DNA of 64,000 nucleotides from Chryseobacterium sp. c4a (GCF_009900745.1 NZ_WXVU01000007.1:62001-126000); one strand, 5' to 3'; counted from the stretch's first letter, positions 45,167 through 54,853 are shown. Notes: a model not told the origin generated them from the letters alone. Made by a program: numbers and translations.

Positions 45167-45892
45167 TTAATGACAGTTAACAGCTCCATTTGGATCTTTG
45201 GAAATGGTCATCGCTTCAGCTTTGGGAGAAATATAAGGAATGCCCAGCTCTAAGCCTCTAAGGATAAAAAGTCCACCCAGGATAATCATGATGATCGGAA
45301 CTGCTTTCAAAATCTTTGTTCTGAAGGCCTGATTCATGAGATTTCCGGCCAAAACAATGGCAAACATGAACGGAAGGGTTCCCAGACCAAATAAAGCCAT
45401 ATATAAGGCTCCCTGCCATATTCCTCCACCTGCAAGACTTGCCGTAAGAGCCATGTAAACCATTCCGCAGGGTAAGAAGCCATTAAGAATCCCGGTTGTA
45501 AACCTCGAACGGTAATCTGCTTTTTGCAGTACTCGTCCTAAATTTGACTTTACAGAATATAAAAACTTGGATAGAAAAGGAATTTTTGAAGCAAAATCTT
45601 TTCCGCCAAATGAAAATAATGCCATAATAATAAGCAATACACCAGCTATAATGGTCAGATACTTCTGAAATCCGGCCATTTCAAATCCCTGGCCTACAAT
45701 TCCAAGGAGAGCACCTAATAAAGAATAGGTGAAAATCCTTCCGAACTGATAGGTAAGATTCTGAAGATAAAAATTAGCTGCCTGTTTTTTAGTTAATCCC
45801 ATCGATAAAGCAATAGGCCCACACATTCCGATACAGTGAAAACCGGAAGCAAAGCCTAAGGCAATAGCCGATACAATAAGTCCTATTTCCAT
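45167..45892 (-). CDS. SafE/TauE-like membrane protein of the cbb3 cluster
   Basis: 241 residues, six hydrophobic helices, with GFHCIGMCGPIALSMGL near the N-terminus and FLPCGMVYMALTASLAGG, the Cys/Met-bearing repeats of the sulfite-exporter-like (DsbD-related) membrane family found next to cco genes and linked to copper or redox delivery. It overlaps fixH by 10 bases, supporting a role in oxidase maturation. Confidence 0.85.
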   Translation of the reverse strand: MEIGLIVSAIALGFASGFHCIGMCGPIALSMGLTKKQAANFYLQNLTYQFGRIFTYSLLGALLGIVGQGFEMAGFQKYLTIIAGVLLIIMALFSFGGKDFASKIPFLSKFLYSVKSNLGRVLQKADYRSRFTTGILNGFLPCGMVYMALTASLAGGGIWQGALYMALFGLGTLPFMFAIVLAGNLMNQAFRTKILKAVPIIMIILGGLFILRGLELGIPYISPKAEAMTISKDPNGAVNCH

Positions 45893-46335
45893 ATCACATC
45901 ATAATCCATTCTATAGTCTGTTTTGTCTTTCGTCCAACTCAGTCTTAAAGTATAATTCCCCATTTTTAATACTTGTGCAGGGATTAAAAAAGATTGGTTG
46001 CCGTCAAGCTGTACAGGTTTTTTGATGTCTAAATTCTGGTCGTCGGTTCTGTTTAAAACAAATTTTGCCGTAGTATTTGAATTGTTATAATCTTTTGGAA
46101 AAGTGATTTTAATTCCATTAGTATCCTGACTGTATACAGGTTTTTCCTGTAGTTCATCAGCTCTCTTTTTGGAATCAATTACATCTTGGTATTGTAATTC
46201 CTCTTCGTAATAATTATCGGTTACCATTTCCGAGTTCTTTTGCCCGTTCGGGAAAAGGAACATCATGGATAATATAAAAATAATAAATGCTGCTAATGCA
46301 ATTACAACACCGTGTCCCCAACTAAAGTTCTTCAT
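45883..46335 (-). CDS. FixH/CcoH-like assembly protein
   Basis: 150 residues: one N-terminal membrane helix (about 8-27) and a beta-sandwich periplasmic domain including YDVIWK at the end. Matches FixH/CcoH, needed for cbb3 oxidase assembly. Sits between ccoG and the SafE-like gene with 9-base spacing and 10-base overlap. Confidence 0.85.
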   Translation of the reverse strand: MKNFSWGHGVVIALAAFIIFILSMMFLFPNGQKNSEMVTDNYYEEELQYQDVIDSKKRADELQEKPVYSQDTNGIKITFPKDYNNSNTTAKFVLNRTDDQNLDIKKPVQLDGNQSFLIPAQVLKMGNYTLRLSWTKDKTDYRMDYDVIWK

Positions 46336-46344
46336 TTTTTCTAA

Positions 46345-47799
46345 TTAAAATTGCAGTTTGAATGGTCCTTCAAAATAAGTTTGGTAAGAATCGATAAGTT
46401 TACCCTTCATGTCATAAACCCCGATCGTAATGTTTTGTTTAGATAACTTCATTTCATCTTCCGGGAAACTGATATTAATAGTTCCTTTAGAAATTTTATC
46501 CCTGTCTACAGGAATTTTACTTGAAGCACTATACGTAATCTCTCCATGAGCAGGTGCAATTACCTTGATGGTAACCATTTTCTTCTCATTGGTCTTATTC
46601 AGGAAGGTATAATTATATGTATTGATAATTTTTCCTTCTTTCACAAAGAATGTACTTCCTGCTGGCTTAATGAATTTAGCCTCCATTTCACCACGGCTGT
46701 ATAATAGATATCCTAAGAATCCTACCAAAAGGAATAGGAATATACTGAAGCCTTTCATTCTTCCTGTAAACTTAAACGGAGTTTCTTTCTCAATTTCATT
46801 TTCAGAAGCATATCGGATCAGCCCTTTAGGAAGGCCTACTTTTTCCATAACTTCATCACAGGCATCAATACATGCAGTACAGTTGATACATTCCAGCTGT
46901 TGTCCGTCTCTGATGTCAATTCCTGTAGGACATACTACCACACACTGTTGACAATCGATACAGTCTCCTTTACCTGCGGCTTTTCTGTCTTCTCCTTTTC
47001 TCCATTTTGATCTTCCTTCCCCTCTTTTGAAGTCATAGAAAACATTGATGGTGTCTTTGTCTATTAATACTCCTTGAAGTCTTCCATATGGACAAACCAG
47101 TGTACATACCTGCTCTCTAAACCATGCAAATACAAAGTAGAATGCAGCAGTCAGAAGAATCATTACGATAAAATTGGTTGGATGAGTAAATGGCCCCTCA
47201 GAAACGATTTTAAAAACTTGTTCATAGCCCACAATATACATAAACATAAAGTGAGTAATGATTAATGAGATAATGATGTAAACAGACCATTTTAAGCTTC
47301 TTTTCCAGATTTTATCGCTATTCCACTCCTGTCTGTCCAGCTTCATTTGCTTGTTTCGGTCACCTTCAATCAGGTATTCGATTTTACGGAAGATCGATTC
47401 CATAAAAATTGTCTGAGGGCAAATCCACCCGCAGAAAATTCTTCCGAATGCAATCGTAAAAACGATAATAAAGATTAAGGATGCGATAGCACCTAAAGTC
47501 AGGATAAAGAAGTCTTGTGGATAGAAAGGCTGTCCAAAGATGAAAAATTCCCTGTCTATAACATTAAACATCAACAATGGGTTGCCATTGATTTTGATGA
47601 ATGGTAATGAAAAATAAATAATTAATAGTAGATAACTTACAATGTTTCTATAGTTGGTGTACTTTCCCTTTGGCTTTCTTGGAAATACCCATCTTCTTTT
47701 ACCGGATTGCTCCATTGTCCCTATAGAATCTCTGTAAGTTTCAGGGTCCAGAACCTGTCCCTGTCCGCCTCGTACTTCTATTTCTTCTATGTCTGACAT
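46345..47799 (-). CDS. ccoG: CcoG, cbb3 oxidase accessory Fe-S protein (RdxA/FixG)
   Basis: 484 residues. Five membrane helices, polyferredoxin motifs CGWICPQTIF, CTLVCPYGRLQG, CIDCQQCVVVCPTGID and CINCTACIDACDEV, and a C-terminal Ig-like FixG domain. CcoG reduces Cu(II) for CuB assembly in cbb3 oxidases. A moderate hairpin in front of it (47822-47873) may lower its expression relative to the structural genes. Confidence 0.96.
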   Translation of the reverse strand: MSDIEEIEVRGGQGQVLDPETYRDSIGTMEQSGKRRWVFPRKPKGKYTNYRNIVSYLLLIIYFSLPFIKINGNPLLMFNVIDREFFIFGQPFYPQDFFILTLGAIASLIFIIVFTIAFGRIFCGWICPQTIFMESIFRKIEYLIEGDRNKQMKLDRQEWNSDKIWKRSLKWSVYIIISLIITHFMFMYIVGYEQVFKIVSEGPFTHPTNFIVMILLTAAFYFVFAWFREQVCTLVCPYGRLQGVLIDKDTINVFYDFKRGEGRSKWRKGEDRKAAGKGDCIDCQQCVVVCPTGIDIRDGQQLECINCTACIDACDEVMEKVGLPKGLIRYASENEIEKETPFKFTGRMKGFSIFLFLLVGFLGYLLYSRGEMEAKFIKPAGSTFFVKEGKIINTYNYTFLNKTNEKKMVTIKVIAPAHGEITYSASSKIPVDRDKISKGTINISFPEDEMKLSKQNITIGVYDMKGKLIDSYQTYFEGPFKLQF

Positions 47800-47821
47800 A
47801 TTGTAATGTGTTTAAAAAAGA

Positions 47822-47873
47822 AAAAACATAATTCGTTACTATTTTTAAGGTAATAACAAATTATGTTTTTTTC
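47822..47873 (-). terminator. Hairpin between ccoP and ccoG
   Basis: AAAAACATAATT pairs with AATTATGTTTTT with an inner GTTACT/GGTAAT-type stem. Probably an attenuating or processing hairpin separating structural from accessory genes; on the minus strand the stem is followed by CTTTTTTAAA. Confidence 0.6.
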
Positions 47874-47895
47874 ATATGTTTCTAATTTTTCTAAA

Positions 47896-48777
47896 TTATT
47901 CTTTTTCCCAATGTGCTTCAGTTCCTTGAGGAGCAGCTCCTCCTTGAGCCTGAGTCACTGGTGGTAATTCCTGGTTGATGTGATATACATAAGCTGCAAT
48001 CTTTTCAATTTCAGCTCCAGAAACTTCTCCGTTTTTACCAAATGCTCTCATCGCAGGGTTAGTAGGAGAACCATTCCAGTCCATGTGGAATACGTTTTTA
48101 AATAACGTCTTCTCTGGCTGGTTGATCCAGAAGTTATCAGTCAAGTTTGGACCGATACCTCCACTACCGTCTTCTTTGTGACAAGATGCACAGTTTGTTT
48201 TGAATAATTCTTTACCTTCTGCGATATTATCAGCTGAATACTTAGCTGTTTCAATCGTTACAGGAGGTTGGCTTGCTTCATAAGCTGCAATACTTGCCAA
48301 TTGCTCTTTATATTCTTTTTCATATTCGCTTAACGGGTGAGCGAAATCTGTAAATGAATAAGCTGCAATATATACAATACAAAAAGCAGTCCCAAAATAG
48401 AATAAACCTACCCACCATTTTGGTAATTGGTTATCCAACTCCATGATTCCATCGAAACCGTGGTCGATAAGGATATCTTTTTCTTCTGTATCAGATTGCT
48501 TTTTGAAAGCGGCAGCGTACATTCTTTTGAAGAAAGGAATTTTCTTTTCAGCCAAATAAGCAGCTTTCTCTTCCGGAGATAATTTTTTGAATTTGTTGTT
48601 TTCAATCAAATCTCCAATAGCACTGTGGATGTATGCCAGGATACCAGCAATCACAACAGTTCCCCAGAAGTAAGGCGAAGCTAGGAACGCGTAGCTCTGC
48701 ACAAACAAATAATAAAAAACTATTAAAAGTCCGATTATTATCAAGATGTTTACAACAACAGGTGTTCTTTGTTTCAT
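47896..48777 (-). CDS. ccoP: CcoP, cbb3 oxidase subunit III (single haem c)
   Basis: 293 residues. N-terminal membrane helices with FixP-type DGIMELDNQLPKWWVGLFYF, then one cytochrome c domain with CASCH (C196, C199, H200). Proteobacterial CcoP carries two haem c sites; only one CxxCH is present here. Carries electrons from periplasmic donors to CcoO. Follows ccoQ with a 10-base gap. Confidence 0.93.
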   Translation of the reverse strand: MKQRTPVVVNILIIIGLLIVFYYLFVQSYAFLASPYFWGTVVIAGILAYIHSAIGDLIENNKFKKLSPEEKAAYLAEKKIPFFKRMYAAAFKKQSDTEEKDILIDHGFDGIMELDNQLPKWWVGLFYFGTAFCIVYIAAYSFTDFAHPLSEYEKEYKEQLASIAAYEASQPPVTIETAKYSADNIAEGKELFKTNCASCHKEDGSGGIGPNLTDNFWINQPEKTLFKNVFHMDWNGSPTNPAMRAFGKNGEVSGAEIEKIAAYVYHINQELPPVTQAQGGAAPQGTEAHWEKE

Positions 48778-48787
48778 AAAAAATAGT

Positions 48788-48988
48788 TTAATTTTTTAAA
48801 TTAAAATCGTCGTCTTCATCCTCTCCAAGGGGAGCTTCTTCTTCCTCTTTATAATATTTCTTAGGCTTGCTAAAAACATAAATTATCAGAGCAACGAAGA
48901 ACAGCATAAAGAAAATCAGAGCCAGTGTCTGGTAGAAGCCAGCATTTTCTGTATTGGATAATATATCTTTAAAATTCTGAGGAATCAT
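48788..48988 (-). CDS. ccoQ: CcoQ-like small subunit
   Basis: 66 residues: one membrane helix (LALIFFMLFFVALIIYVFS) and an acidic tail (KEEEEAPLGEDEDDDFNLKN). Matches CcoQ in size and position, between ccoNO and ccoP; it helps complex stability. Confidence 0.85.
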   Translation of the reverse strand: MIPQNFKDILSNTENAGFYQTLALIFFMLFFVALIIYVFSKPKKYYKEEEEAPLGEDEDDDFNLKN

Positions 48989-49006
48989 ACTGATCTTTTA
49001 AGGTTT

Positions 49007-51268
49007 TTAGTTATTACTTGCTGTTTTAATTTCGGTTGTTTTGATATCAGTTCCTAATCTCTGAAGATAAGAAATAAGAGCGATAATTTCTTTTTTCTCT
49101 AATTCTCCCTGAGGTCTCTTAGCATAAGCTTCTTTCAAGTCATTTGCTTCAGAGAAGATATCTTTTACAATTTTTGCCGATTGGTTGTTTGCCCACTTAT
49201 CTGCAGAATCAATTTGAGCTTTTGTATAAGGTACATCAAATGTATTCTTCATTAGCTTCATCTTATCTACCATTTTAGATCTGTCTAAGTTAGTAGCAAT
49301 TAACCAAGGGTAACGAGGCATGATAGAACCTGCTGATGTAGATCTTGGGTTATACATGTGCTTATAGTGCCAAGAACTTGGGTTTTTACCACCTTCTCTA
49401 TGTAAATCCGGTCCAGTTCTCTTAGATCCCCAAAGGAATGGTCTGTCATAGATAAACTCTCCAGCCTTAGAATACTGTCCGTTTTTACCGTTGAATCTTG
49501 TAATCTCATCTCTGAACGGTCTGATCATCTGAGAGTGACAAGCGTTACATCCTTCACGAATATAAATATCTCTACCTTCAAGTTCTAGTGGTGAATAAGG
49601 TTTTACCGCAGAAATAGTAGGTACACTTTTCTTAAGAGTAAGAGTAGGAATAATTTCTACCATACTTCCGATGGAAATAGTAAACAATGATAATACTGTT
49701 AAAAGTAATGGCATTCTTTCTAACCAAAGGTGGAATCCTTCTCCTTCTTTACGTTTGTTTCCGATATTTGCTAATGCAGGTGCTTCAGCAGGAACTTCTT
49801 TTTGGAATGATCCTTTTCTTACTGTAGCAATTACGTTAACGATCATTAGGATGGCTCCAGAAATATAGAATAAACCTCCTAAGAATCTCATTTTAAAATA
49901 AGGAATAATCGCTGTTACTGTATCCAACCAGTTTTTCCATAATAATGTTCCGTCCGGGTTGAATTGTTTCCACATTAATCCTTGTGTGAATCCTGAAATA
50001 TACATTGGCACTGCATAGAAAATGATTCCTAAAGTACCTAACCAGAAATGCCAGTTAGCTAATTTTACAGACCAAATTTTTGTTCTCCACATAATTGGTA
50101 CCAAGTAATAGATAACCCCGAATGCCATGAAACCATTCCATCCAAGAGCTCCTAAGTGTACGTGACCGATAACCCAGTCCGTAAAGTGACCAATTTTGTT
50201 GATGTTTTTAGTTGCTAAAAGCGGTCCTTCAAATGTTGCCATACCATAACAAGTAACTGCAACTACGAAGAACTTAAGGATAGGATTTTCTCTTACTTTA
50301 TCCCAAGCTCCTCTTAATGTAAGAAGACCATTTAACATTCCTCCCCAAGATGGTGCAATAAGCATGATAGAGAAACCAGTTCCTACTGCCTGTGCCCATG
50401 CTGGAAGAGCGGTATACTGAAGGTGGTGAGGACCAGCCCAGATATATACGAAGATTAGTGACCAAAAGTGGATAATAGACAGTTTATACGAGAATACAGG
50501 TCTGTCTGCTGCTTTTGGTAAGAAGTAATACATTAAACCTAGAACCGGAGTTGTCAATACGAATGCTACCGCATTGTGACCATACCACCATTGTACGATG
50601 GCATCTTTTGCTCCTGCATATGCAGAATAAGATTTCCAGCCAGAGAAAGATAATGGAACTTCAAGGTTGTTGAAGATGTGAAGCATTGCTACTGCTACCC
50701 AAGTTCCAAGATAGAACCAAATAGCAACATAAAGGTGTCTTACTCTTCTCTTTGAAATAGTGAGAATCATATTGGCCCCGAAAATGATCCATGAGAATGC
50801 AATCAGGATATCGATCGGCCACTCATGTTCAGCATATTCCTTAGAAGTATTAATACCCATAAAGAATGTAATGAACGTAGCAACGATCATAAATTGCCAT
50901 GTCCAGAAGTGAATCCAAGATAATGTATCACTATACATTCTTGTCTTCAATAATCTTTGCGTAGAGTAGTATACCCCTACATAAACAATATTACACACGA
51001 ACGCGAAAATTACGGTATTGGTGTGCAACATTCTGATTCTACCAAAACCAAACGCTCCATGAGTGTTTATTAACCCTTGGATATTACCGGATGCTAAACT
51101 TTTAATGGTTGTATCATCTGTACCGAATAAGAATTCAGGTAATTCCGGGTAGAAAAGCATTAATGCCGCCGTAAGCCCGAACGTAAATCCTATGAAACCA
51201 AAGATAATGGTTGCATAGAGGAACGCACGGACAATACTATTGTCATAACTAAACTTTTGTGTTTCCAT
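49007..51268 (-). CDS. ccoN: CcoNO, fused cbb3 oxidase catalytic subunits I and II
   Basis: 753 residues. The N-terminal ~500 residues are CcoN with about 12-13 helices and the haem/CuB histidines (HTNTVIFAF, WWYGHNAVAFVLTTP, GPHHLQYTALP, HVHLGALGWNG). The C-terminal ~200 residues are CcoO with one haem c site CNACH (C574, C577, H578) in REGCNACHSQMIRPF. The fusion is usual in Bacteroidota and replaces separate ccoN and ccoO. Terminal oxidase with high oxygen affinity at the inner membrane. Confidence 0.97.
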   Translation of the reverse strand: METQKFSYDNSIVRAFLYATIIFGFIGFTFGLTAALMLFYPELPEFLFGTDDTTIKSLASGNIQGLINTHGAFGFGRIRMLHTNTVIFAFVCNIVYVGVYYSTQRLLKTRMYSDTLSWIHFWTWQFMIVATFITFFMGINTSKEYAEHEWPIDILIAFSWIIFGANMILTISKRRVRHLYVAIWFYLGTWVAVAMLHIFNNLEVPLSFSGWKSYSAYAGAKDAIVQWWYGHNAVAFVLTTPVLGLMYYFLPKAADRPVFSYKLSIIHFWSLIFVYIWAGPHHLQYTALPAWAQAVGTGFSIMLIAPSWGGMLNGLLTLRGAWDKVRENPILKFFVVAVTCYGMATFEGPLLATKNINKIGHFTDWVIGHVHLGALGWNGFMAFGVIYYLVPIMWRTKIWSVKLANWHFWLGTLGIIFYAVPMYISGFTQGLMWKQFNPDGTLLWKNWLDTVTAIIPYFKMRFLGGLFYISGAILMIVNVIATVRKGSFQKEVPAEAPALANIGNKRKEGEGFHLWLERMPLLLTVLSLFTISIGSMVEIIPTLTLKKSVPTISAVKPYSPLELEGRDIYIREGCNACHSQMIRPFRDEITRFNGKNGQYSKAGEFIYDRPFLWGSKRTGPDLHREGGKNPSSWHYKHMYNPRSTSAGSIMPRYPWLIATNLDRSKMVDKMKLMKNTFDVPYTKAQIDSADKWANNQSAKIVKDIFSEANDLKEAYAKRPQGELEKKEIIALISYLQRLGTDIKTTEIKTASNN

Positions 51269-51289
51269 ATCAACTATTCACTATTTTTC

Positions 51290-51499
51290 TCAATTTTTAT
51301 TATTTTCTCCTATTTCTTTTTCGTCTTTATCTTTGTCGCCAGTTTTATCTTTTTCTTTGACTTCATCATCGAAAAGGATTCTGACAGCAGGAGATTCATC
51401 ATCTTCAAACTGTCCTTTTCTAGCATACACTATAAATACGACCAGGAAGATCGCAGCTAAAGAAACACTGCAAACGATCATTAAATATAGAATATCCAT
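51290..51499 (-). CDS. ccoS: CcoS, cbb3 oxidase maturation protein
   Basis: 69 residues: one helix with the CcoS core MDILYLMIVCSVSLAAIFLV and a charged tail. Needed for haem b and CuB insertion into CcoN. It starts 110 bases after the copper ATPase stop and ends 21 bases before ccoNO. Confidence 0.92.
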   Translation of the reverse strand: MDILYLMIVCSVSLAAIFLVVFIVYARKGQFEDDESPAVRILFDDEVKEKDKTGDKDKDEKEIGENNKN

Positions 51500-51608
51500 T
51501 GGACAACAAAATTAACCTATTTTCGGGGTTCAAATTTAGTGAAAAATAATGACATTCATCACGAAATGCCGATTTCAGCTAATTTAAAATCAGTCTAAAT
51601 AAGCGGGT

Positions 51609-53987
51609 TTAAGCCTGTTTTTTGAAGTATTTGCGACCTAGTATCCAAGTTGAAACTGTCGTGAATGTAACTACTGTTATAGAACTTGCAGGCATGATGA
51701 GAGCCGCAAAAAGCGGATGCATGTGTCCTGTAACTGCGTAACTTAACCCAACGATGTTGTAAAGAAAGCTGATTATAAATGTCATTTTCACAATTGTGAT
51801 CGAGCCTTTACAGACATTAAGATAGTTATCTAAAGTCACTACTTTTTCACCATTCATGATCACGTCGGAAGAAGGAGTAAAACTATTGGTGTCATCAGCA
51901 ATCGCAATACCTACATTGCTCTGTTTTAGTGCGCCTGCGTCATTAAGTCCATCGCCTAGCATCGCTACTTTCATGTTTTGATCCTGAAGGTTTTTGATGT
52001 AATTGAGTTTGTCTTCCGGGCTTTGATTAAAGGCCATTCCTTTGTAATTTGGAATAAGCTCTTTAAGCTGGTTTTCCTCTGAGGAGTTATCTCCACTCAG
52101 AATAAATATTTTGTAGTTGGTAAGTTTATGGAATAAATCTTTAAGTTTAGGTCTGTACTCATTCTTGAAGATAAATTTACCTAAAAACTCTTCATTTTTA
52201 CTAATGTAGACAGCTGTTTCCAGATTTTTAGGTTCCTGATTGTTATAACGTGCAGATCCAATTTTATAAACGTTTCCTCTTACGTTTGCAACGTATCCTT
52301 TTCCTGAAATTTCCTGGAAGTTTTCGACAGGGAAATAATCATCATTCACTTCGATAAATTCGTAAAGTGATTTTGAAAGAGGGTGGTTTGAGTTTTTTAA
52401 TAATGTTTTGATGTTCAGTTGATCAAATTCATTGATTTCAGAACCTTGATATTTAATATTTGATTTTTTTCTGTGGGTAATGGTTCCGGTTTTATCAAAA
52501 ACAATGGTGTCTAGTTTTGCTATTTTTTCAATCGTTAAAGTATCTTTTACATAGAATTTATTTCTACCTAAAATCCTCATAATGTGTCCGAAAGTGAAGG
52601 GTGCTGATAACGCAAGCGCACAAGGACAGGCAATAATCAGAATTGCTGAAACAACCTGGAACATTTTCTCTAAATCGATAAATGCCCAATAGATTCCAGA
52701 AATAAGCGCGATACCTAAGATGATGAATGTGAAATATTTACTGATGTTGTTGGTTAGCGTGTCAAGACCTGTTTCATGTTTCTTGAAAGCTTCTTTGTTC
52801 CAAAGCTGAGTAAGGTAACTTTGATCTACGTCTTTAATCACTTCCAGTTCAAGGGATGATCCTATTTGTTTACCTCCGGCGAAAATTTTATCTCCGGGTT
52901 GTTTGCTGATGCTTTCACTTTCTCCGGTGATGAAACTGTTGTCAATATTTCCTTCTCCATTGATAAGAATGGCATCTACCGGGATGATTTCCTGGTTTCT
53001 AACTAAAATTCTATCACCAACTTTTATTTCAGACAGAAGAATGTTGTCCTGTTTTCCATCAAAATCTACTTTCGTTACAGCAATAGGGTAGAATGATTTG
53101 TAATCTCTGTCATAAGAAAGGGCACTGTATGTTCTTTTTTGGAAAAGTTTACCCATTAGCATAAAGAATAGAAGACCGCAAAGGGTATCGAAATATCCCG
53201 GGCCATATTCTGTTGCTACCTCATAAATACTTCTTCCAAAAAGGACAAATATACCTAATACAATAGGAACGTCAATGTTGACGATTTTATTTTTTAATCC
53301 ATACCAGGCAGATTTATAATAATCTGAAGCGGAGTAGAATACAACAGGGCATGCTAATAAGAACATCAATACTCTGAAAAGACCTTTATAATGTTCCATC
53401 CAGTAATCTTCACCACCTACATATTCAGGGAATGCTAAAAACATCCCATTTCCGAAAGCAAAACCTGCAATGGCAAATTTTACAAGAAGTGATTTATCAA
53501 GATGATCAACATTTTTTTCAGCCGTTTCAAGACTGATTACAGGTTTGTATCCTAAATTTGTTAAGAAATTAGCGAGTTCGCTTAATTTCAATTCTTTATG
53601 ATTGAATGAGATCTGTAGGGTCTTTCTTGTAAAGTTCACCTGCGAATACTTAATATAAGGATTCAGGGTGTGAAGGCTTTCCAATAACCAGATGCATGAA
53701 GAACAATGTATTACCGGAATTTTGAATGTGACAAGACTGGTGTTTCCTTCAGAAAAATCTGTAACTTTTTCGAATATTTCAGGAGTATCTAAATAAGCGA
53801 ACTGGGTAGAACTTTCATCACTCGGACGAATTCCTGCCCCTTTGTTAAGTTCATAGAAATTACTTAAATTATTCGTATTCAGAATTTCATAAACAGACTT
53901 ACAGCCATTGCAACAGAAAGTCTTTTCGTCAAACAAAATTCTCTCTTTTTCTATACCTTGACCACAATGAAAACAGTTCTCGCTCAC
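51609..53987 (-). CDS. ccoI: CcoI-type copper-translocating P1B ATPase
   Basis: 792 residues from GTG 53987. N-terminal Cys-rich part CFHCGQG and CCNGC, then an HMA domain with CSSC (C95, C98), about eight helices, copper site CPC (C454, C456) and phosphorylated D498 in DKTGT, with GDGLNDAGAL. Supplies copper to the cbb3 oxidase as CcoI. First gene of the cco run. A TAATTTTG box on the minus strand (54008-54015) fits its -7 element. Confidence 0.93.
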   Translation of the reverse strand: MSENCFHCGQGIEKERILFDEKTFCCNGCKSVYEILNTNNLSNFYELNKGAGIRPSDESSTQFAYLDTPEIFEKVTDFSEGNTSLVTFKIPVIHCSSCIWLLESLHTLNPYIKYSQVNFTRKTLQISFNHKELKLSELANFLTNLGYKPVISLETAEKNVDHLDKSLLVKFAIAGFAFGNGMFLAFPEYVGGEDYWMEHYKGLFRVLMFLLACPVVFYSASDYYKSAWYGLKNKIVNIDVPIVLGIFVLFGRSIYEVATEYGPGYFDTLCGLLFFMLMGKLFQKRTYSALSYDRDYKSFYPIAVTKVDFDGKQDNILLSEIKVGDRILVRNQEIIPVDAILINGEGNIDNSFITGESESISKQPGDKIFAGGKQIGSSLELEVIKDVDQSYLTQLWNKEAFKKHETGLDTLTNNISKYFTFIILGIALISGIYWAFIDLEKMFQVVSAILIIACPCALALSAPFTFGHIMRILGRNKFYVKDTLTIEKIAKLDTIVFDKTGTITHRKKSNIKYQGSEINEFDQLNIKTLLKNSNHPLSKSLYEFIEVNDDYFPVENFQEISGKGYVANVRGNVYKIGSARYNNQEPKNLETAVYISKNEEFLGKFIFKNEYRPKLKDLFHKLTNYKIFILSGDNSSEENQLKELIPNYKGMAFNQSPEDKLNYIKNLQDQNMKVAMLGDGLNDAGALKQSNVGIAIADDTNSFTPSSDVIMNGEKVVTLDNYLNVCKGSITIVKMTFIISFLYNIVGLSYAVTGHMHPLFAALIMPASSITVVTFTTVSTWILGRKYFKKQA

Positions 53988-54026
53988 CTCCCTAAATTAT
54001 TGAACTACAAAATTATAACAATTTTT

Positions 54027-54058
54027 TTTGTTTATCGAGTTAAAAAGTTCTATTTTTG
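54027..54058 (+). promoter_or_regulatory. Promoter of the Crp/Fnr regulator
   Basis: TTTG (54027-54030), a 20-base spacer and TATTTTTG (54051-54058) match TTTG-N19-21-TAnnTTTG exactly. Transcription would start near 54065. Confidence 0.65.
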
Positions 54059-54070
54059 TGATAAATATCA
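54059..54070. promoter_or_regulatory. FNR-type palindrome at the regulator's transcription start
   Basis: TGATAAATATCA has half sites TGAT/ATCA with 4 bases between, the core of TTGAT-N4-ATCAA. It covers the expected start site of the regulator gene, fitting autorepression, and is centred about 60 bases upstream of the expected ccoI start, where FNR activators often bind. Confidence 0.5.
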
Positions 54071-54076
54071 TATAAA

Positions 54077-54790
54077 ATGCCGCAGGAACAACAGATAGCA
54101 ATTGAAGAGAGGTTCGCCAGAGTTTTTAATGATAAATCATTTAAGGAAAGACTTTCTAGCGCAGATTTTGAAAAATATATTAACGGTAAAAAAAGATTGA
54201 GTTTTCAGAAACACGATACTATTTTCGAGGATGGGGAAACACCAAAAGGGGTGTTCGTACTTGAAAAAGGAGCCGCTAAACTTTCAAAATCAGGAGCTTT
54301 TGGGAAAGATCAGATTTTAAGATTTATCAAAGAAGGGGATATTATCGGCTATCGTTCTTTGCTTTGCGGGGAAAATTTCCAAGCCAAAGCAGAAGCAATG
54401 ACAGACATTGAGTGTGTTTTCTTACCAGCAGATATCTTTATGTATCTTTTGGAGGTAGATCCACAATTGTCTTTTGTAATGCTTCAAAAAATTTCTTACG
54501 AATTAGGAGAATCTTCTAACACCATCACGTTCCTTGCCCAGAAAACGGTAAGAGAAAGGCTGGCTGAAATATTGCTGCTTTTAGAACAAAAATTAGGCGT
54601 AGATCCGGAAGGTTTTATTAAAATTTCTTTGACAAGAGAAGAAATTGCCAATATTATCGGAACAGCTACAGAAAGTGCTATCCGTTTGATCTCTGAATTC
54701 AAACAGGATAATCTGATAGAAGTTGATGGACGAAATATTAAGATTCTAAATCACGACAAACTCATGAAACTCGGTCACGTAGTTTTATAA
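54077..54790 (+). CDS. Crp/Fnr family regulator next to the cbb3 cluster
   Basis: 237 residues. N-terminal cyclic-nucleotide-binding-like barrel (GVFVLEKGAAKLSKSG, EGDIIGYRSLLCGENFQ), long dimerisation helix and C-terminal HTH with SLTREEIANIIGTATESAIRLI. It has only two cysteines and lacks the N-terminal Cys cluster of oxygen-sensing FNR, so it must sense another signal. Divergent from the cco genes, as is common for their regulators. Confidence 0.92.
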   Translation: MPQEQQIAIEERFARVFNDKSFKERLSSADFEKYINGKKRLSFQKHDTIFEDGETPKGVFVLEKGAAKLSKSGAFGKDQILRFIKEGDIIGYRSLLCGENFQAKAEAMTDIECVFLPADIFMYLLEVDPQLSFVMLQKISYELGESSNTITFLAQKTVRERLAEILLLLEQKLGVDPEGFIKISLTREEIANIIGTATESAIRLISEFKQDNLIEVDGRNIKILNHDKLMKLGHVVL

Positions 54791-54805
54791 AAATCATAAA
54801 AACTT

Positions 54806-54832
54806 AAGTCGGCTCAATGGCCGACTTTTTAA
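54806..54832 (+). terminator. Terminator of the Crp/Fnr gene
   Basis: AAGTCGGC (54806-54813), TCAATG, GCCGACTT (54820-54827), then TTT. Confidence 0.88.
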
Positions 54833-54853
54833 CTTTTAAAAAATAGATAAATT

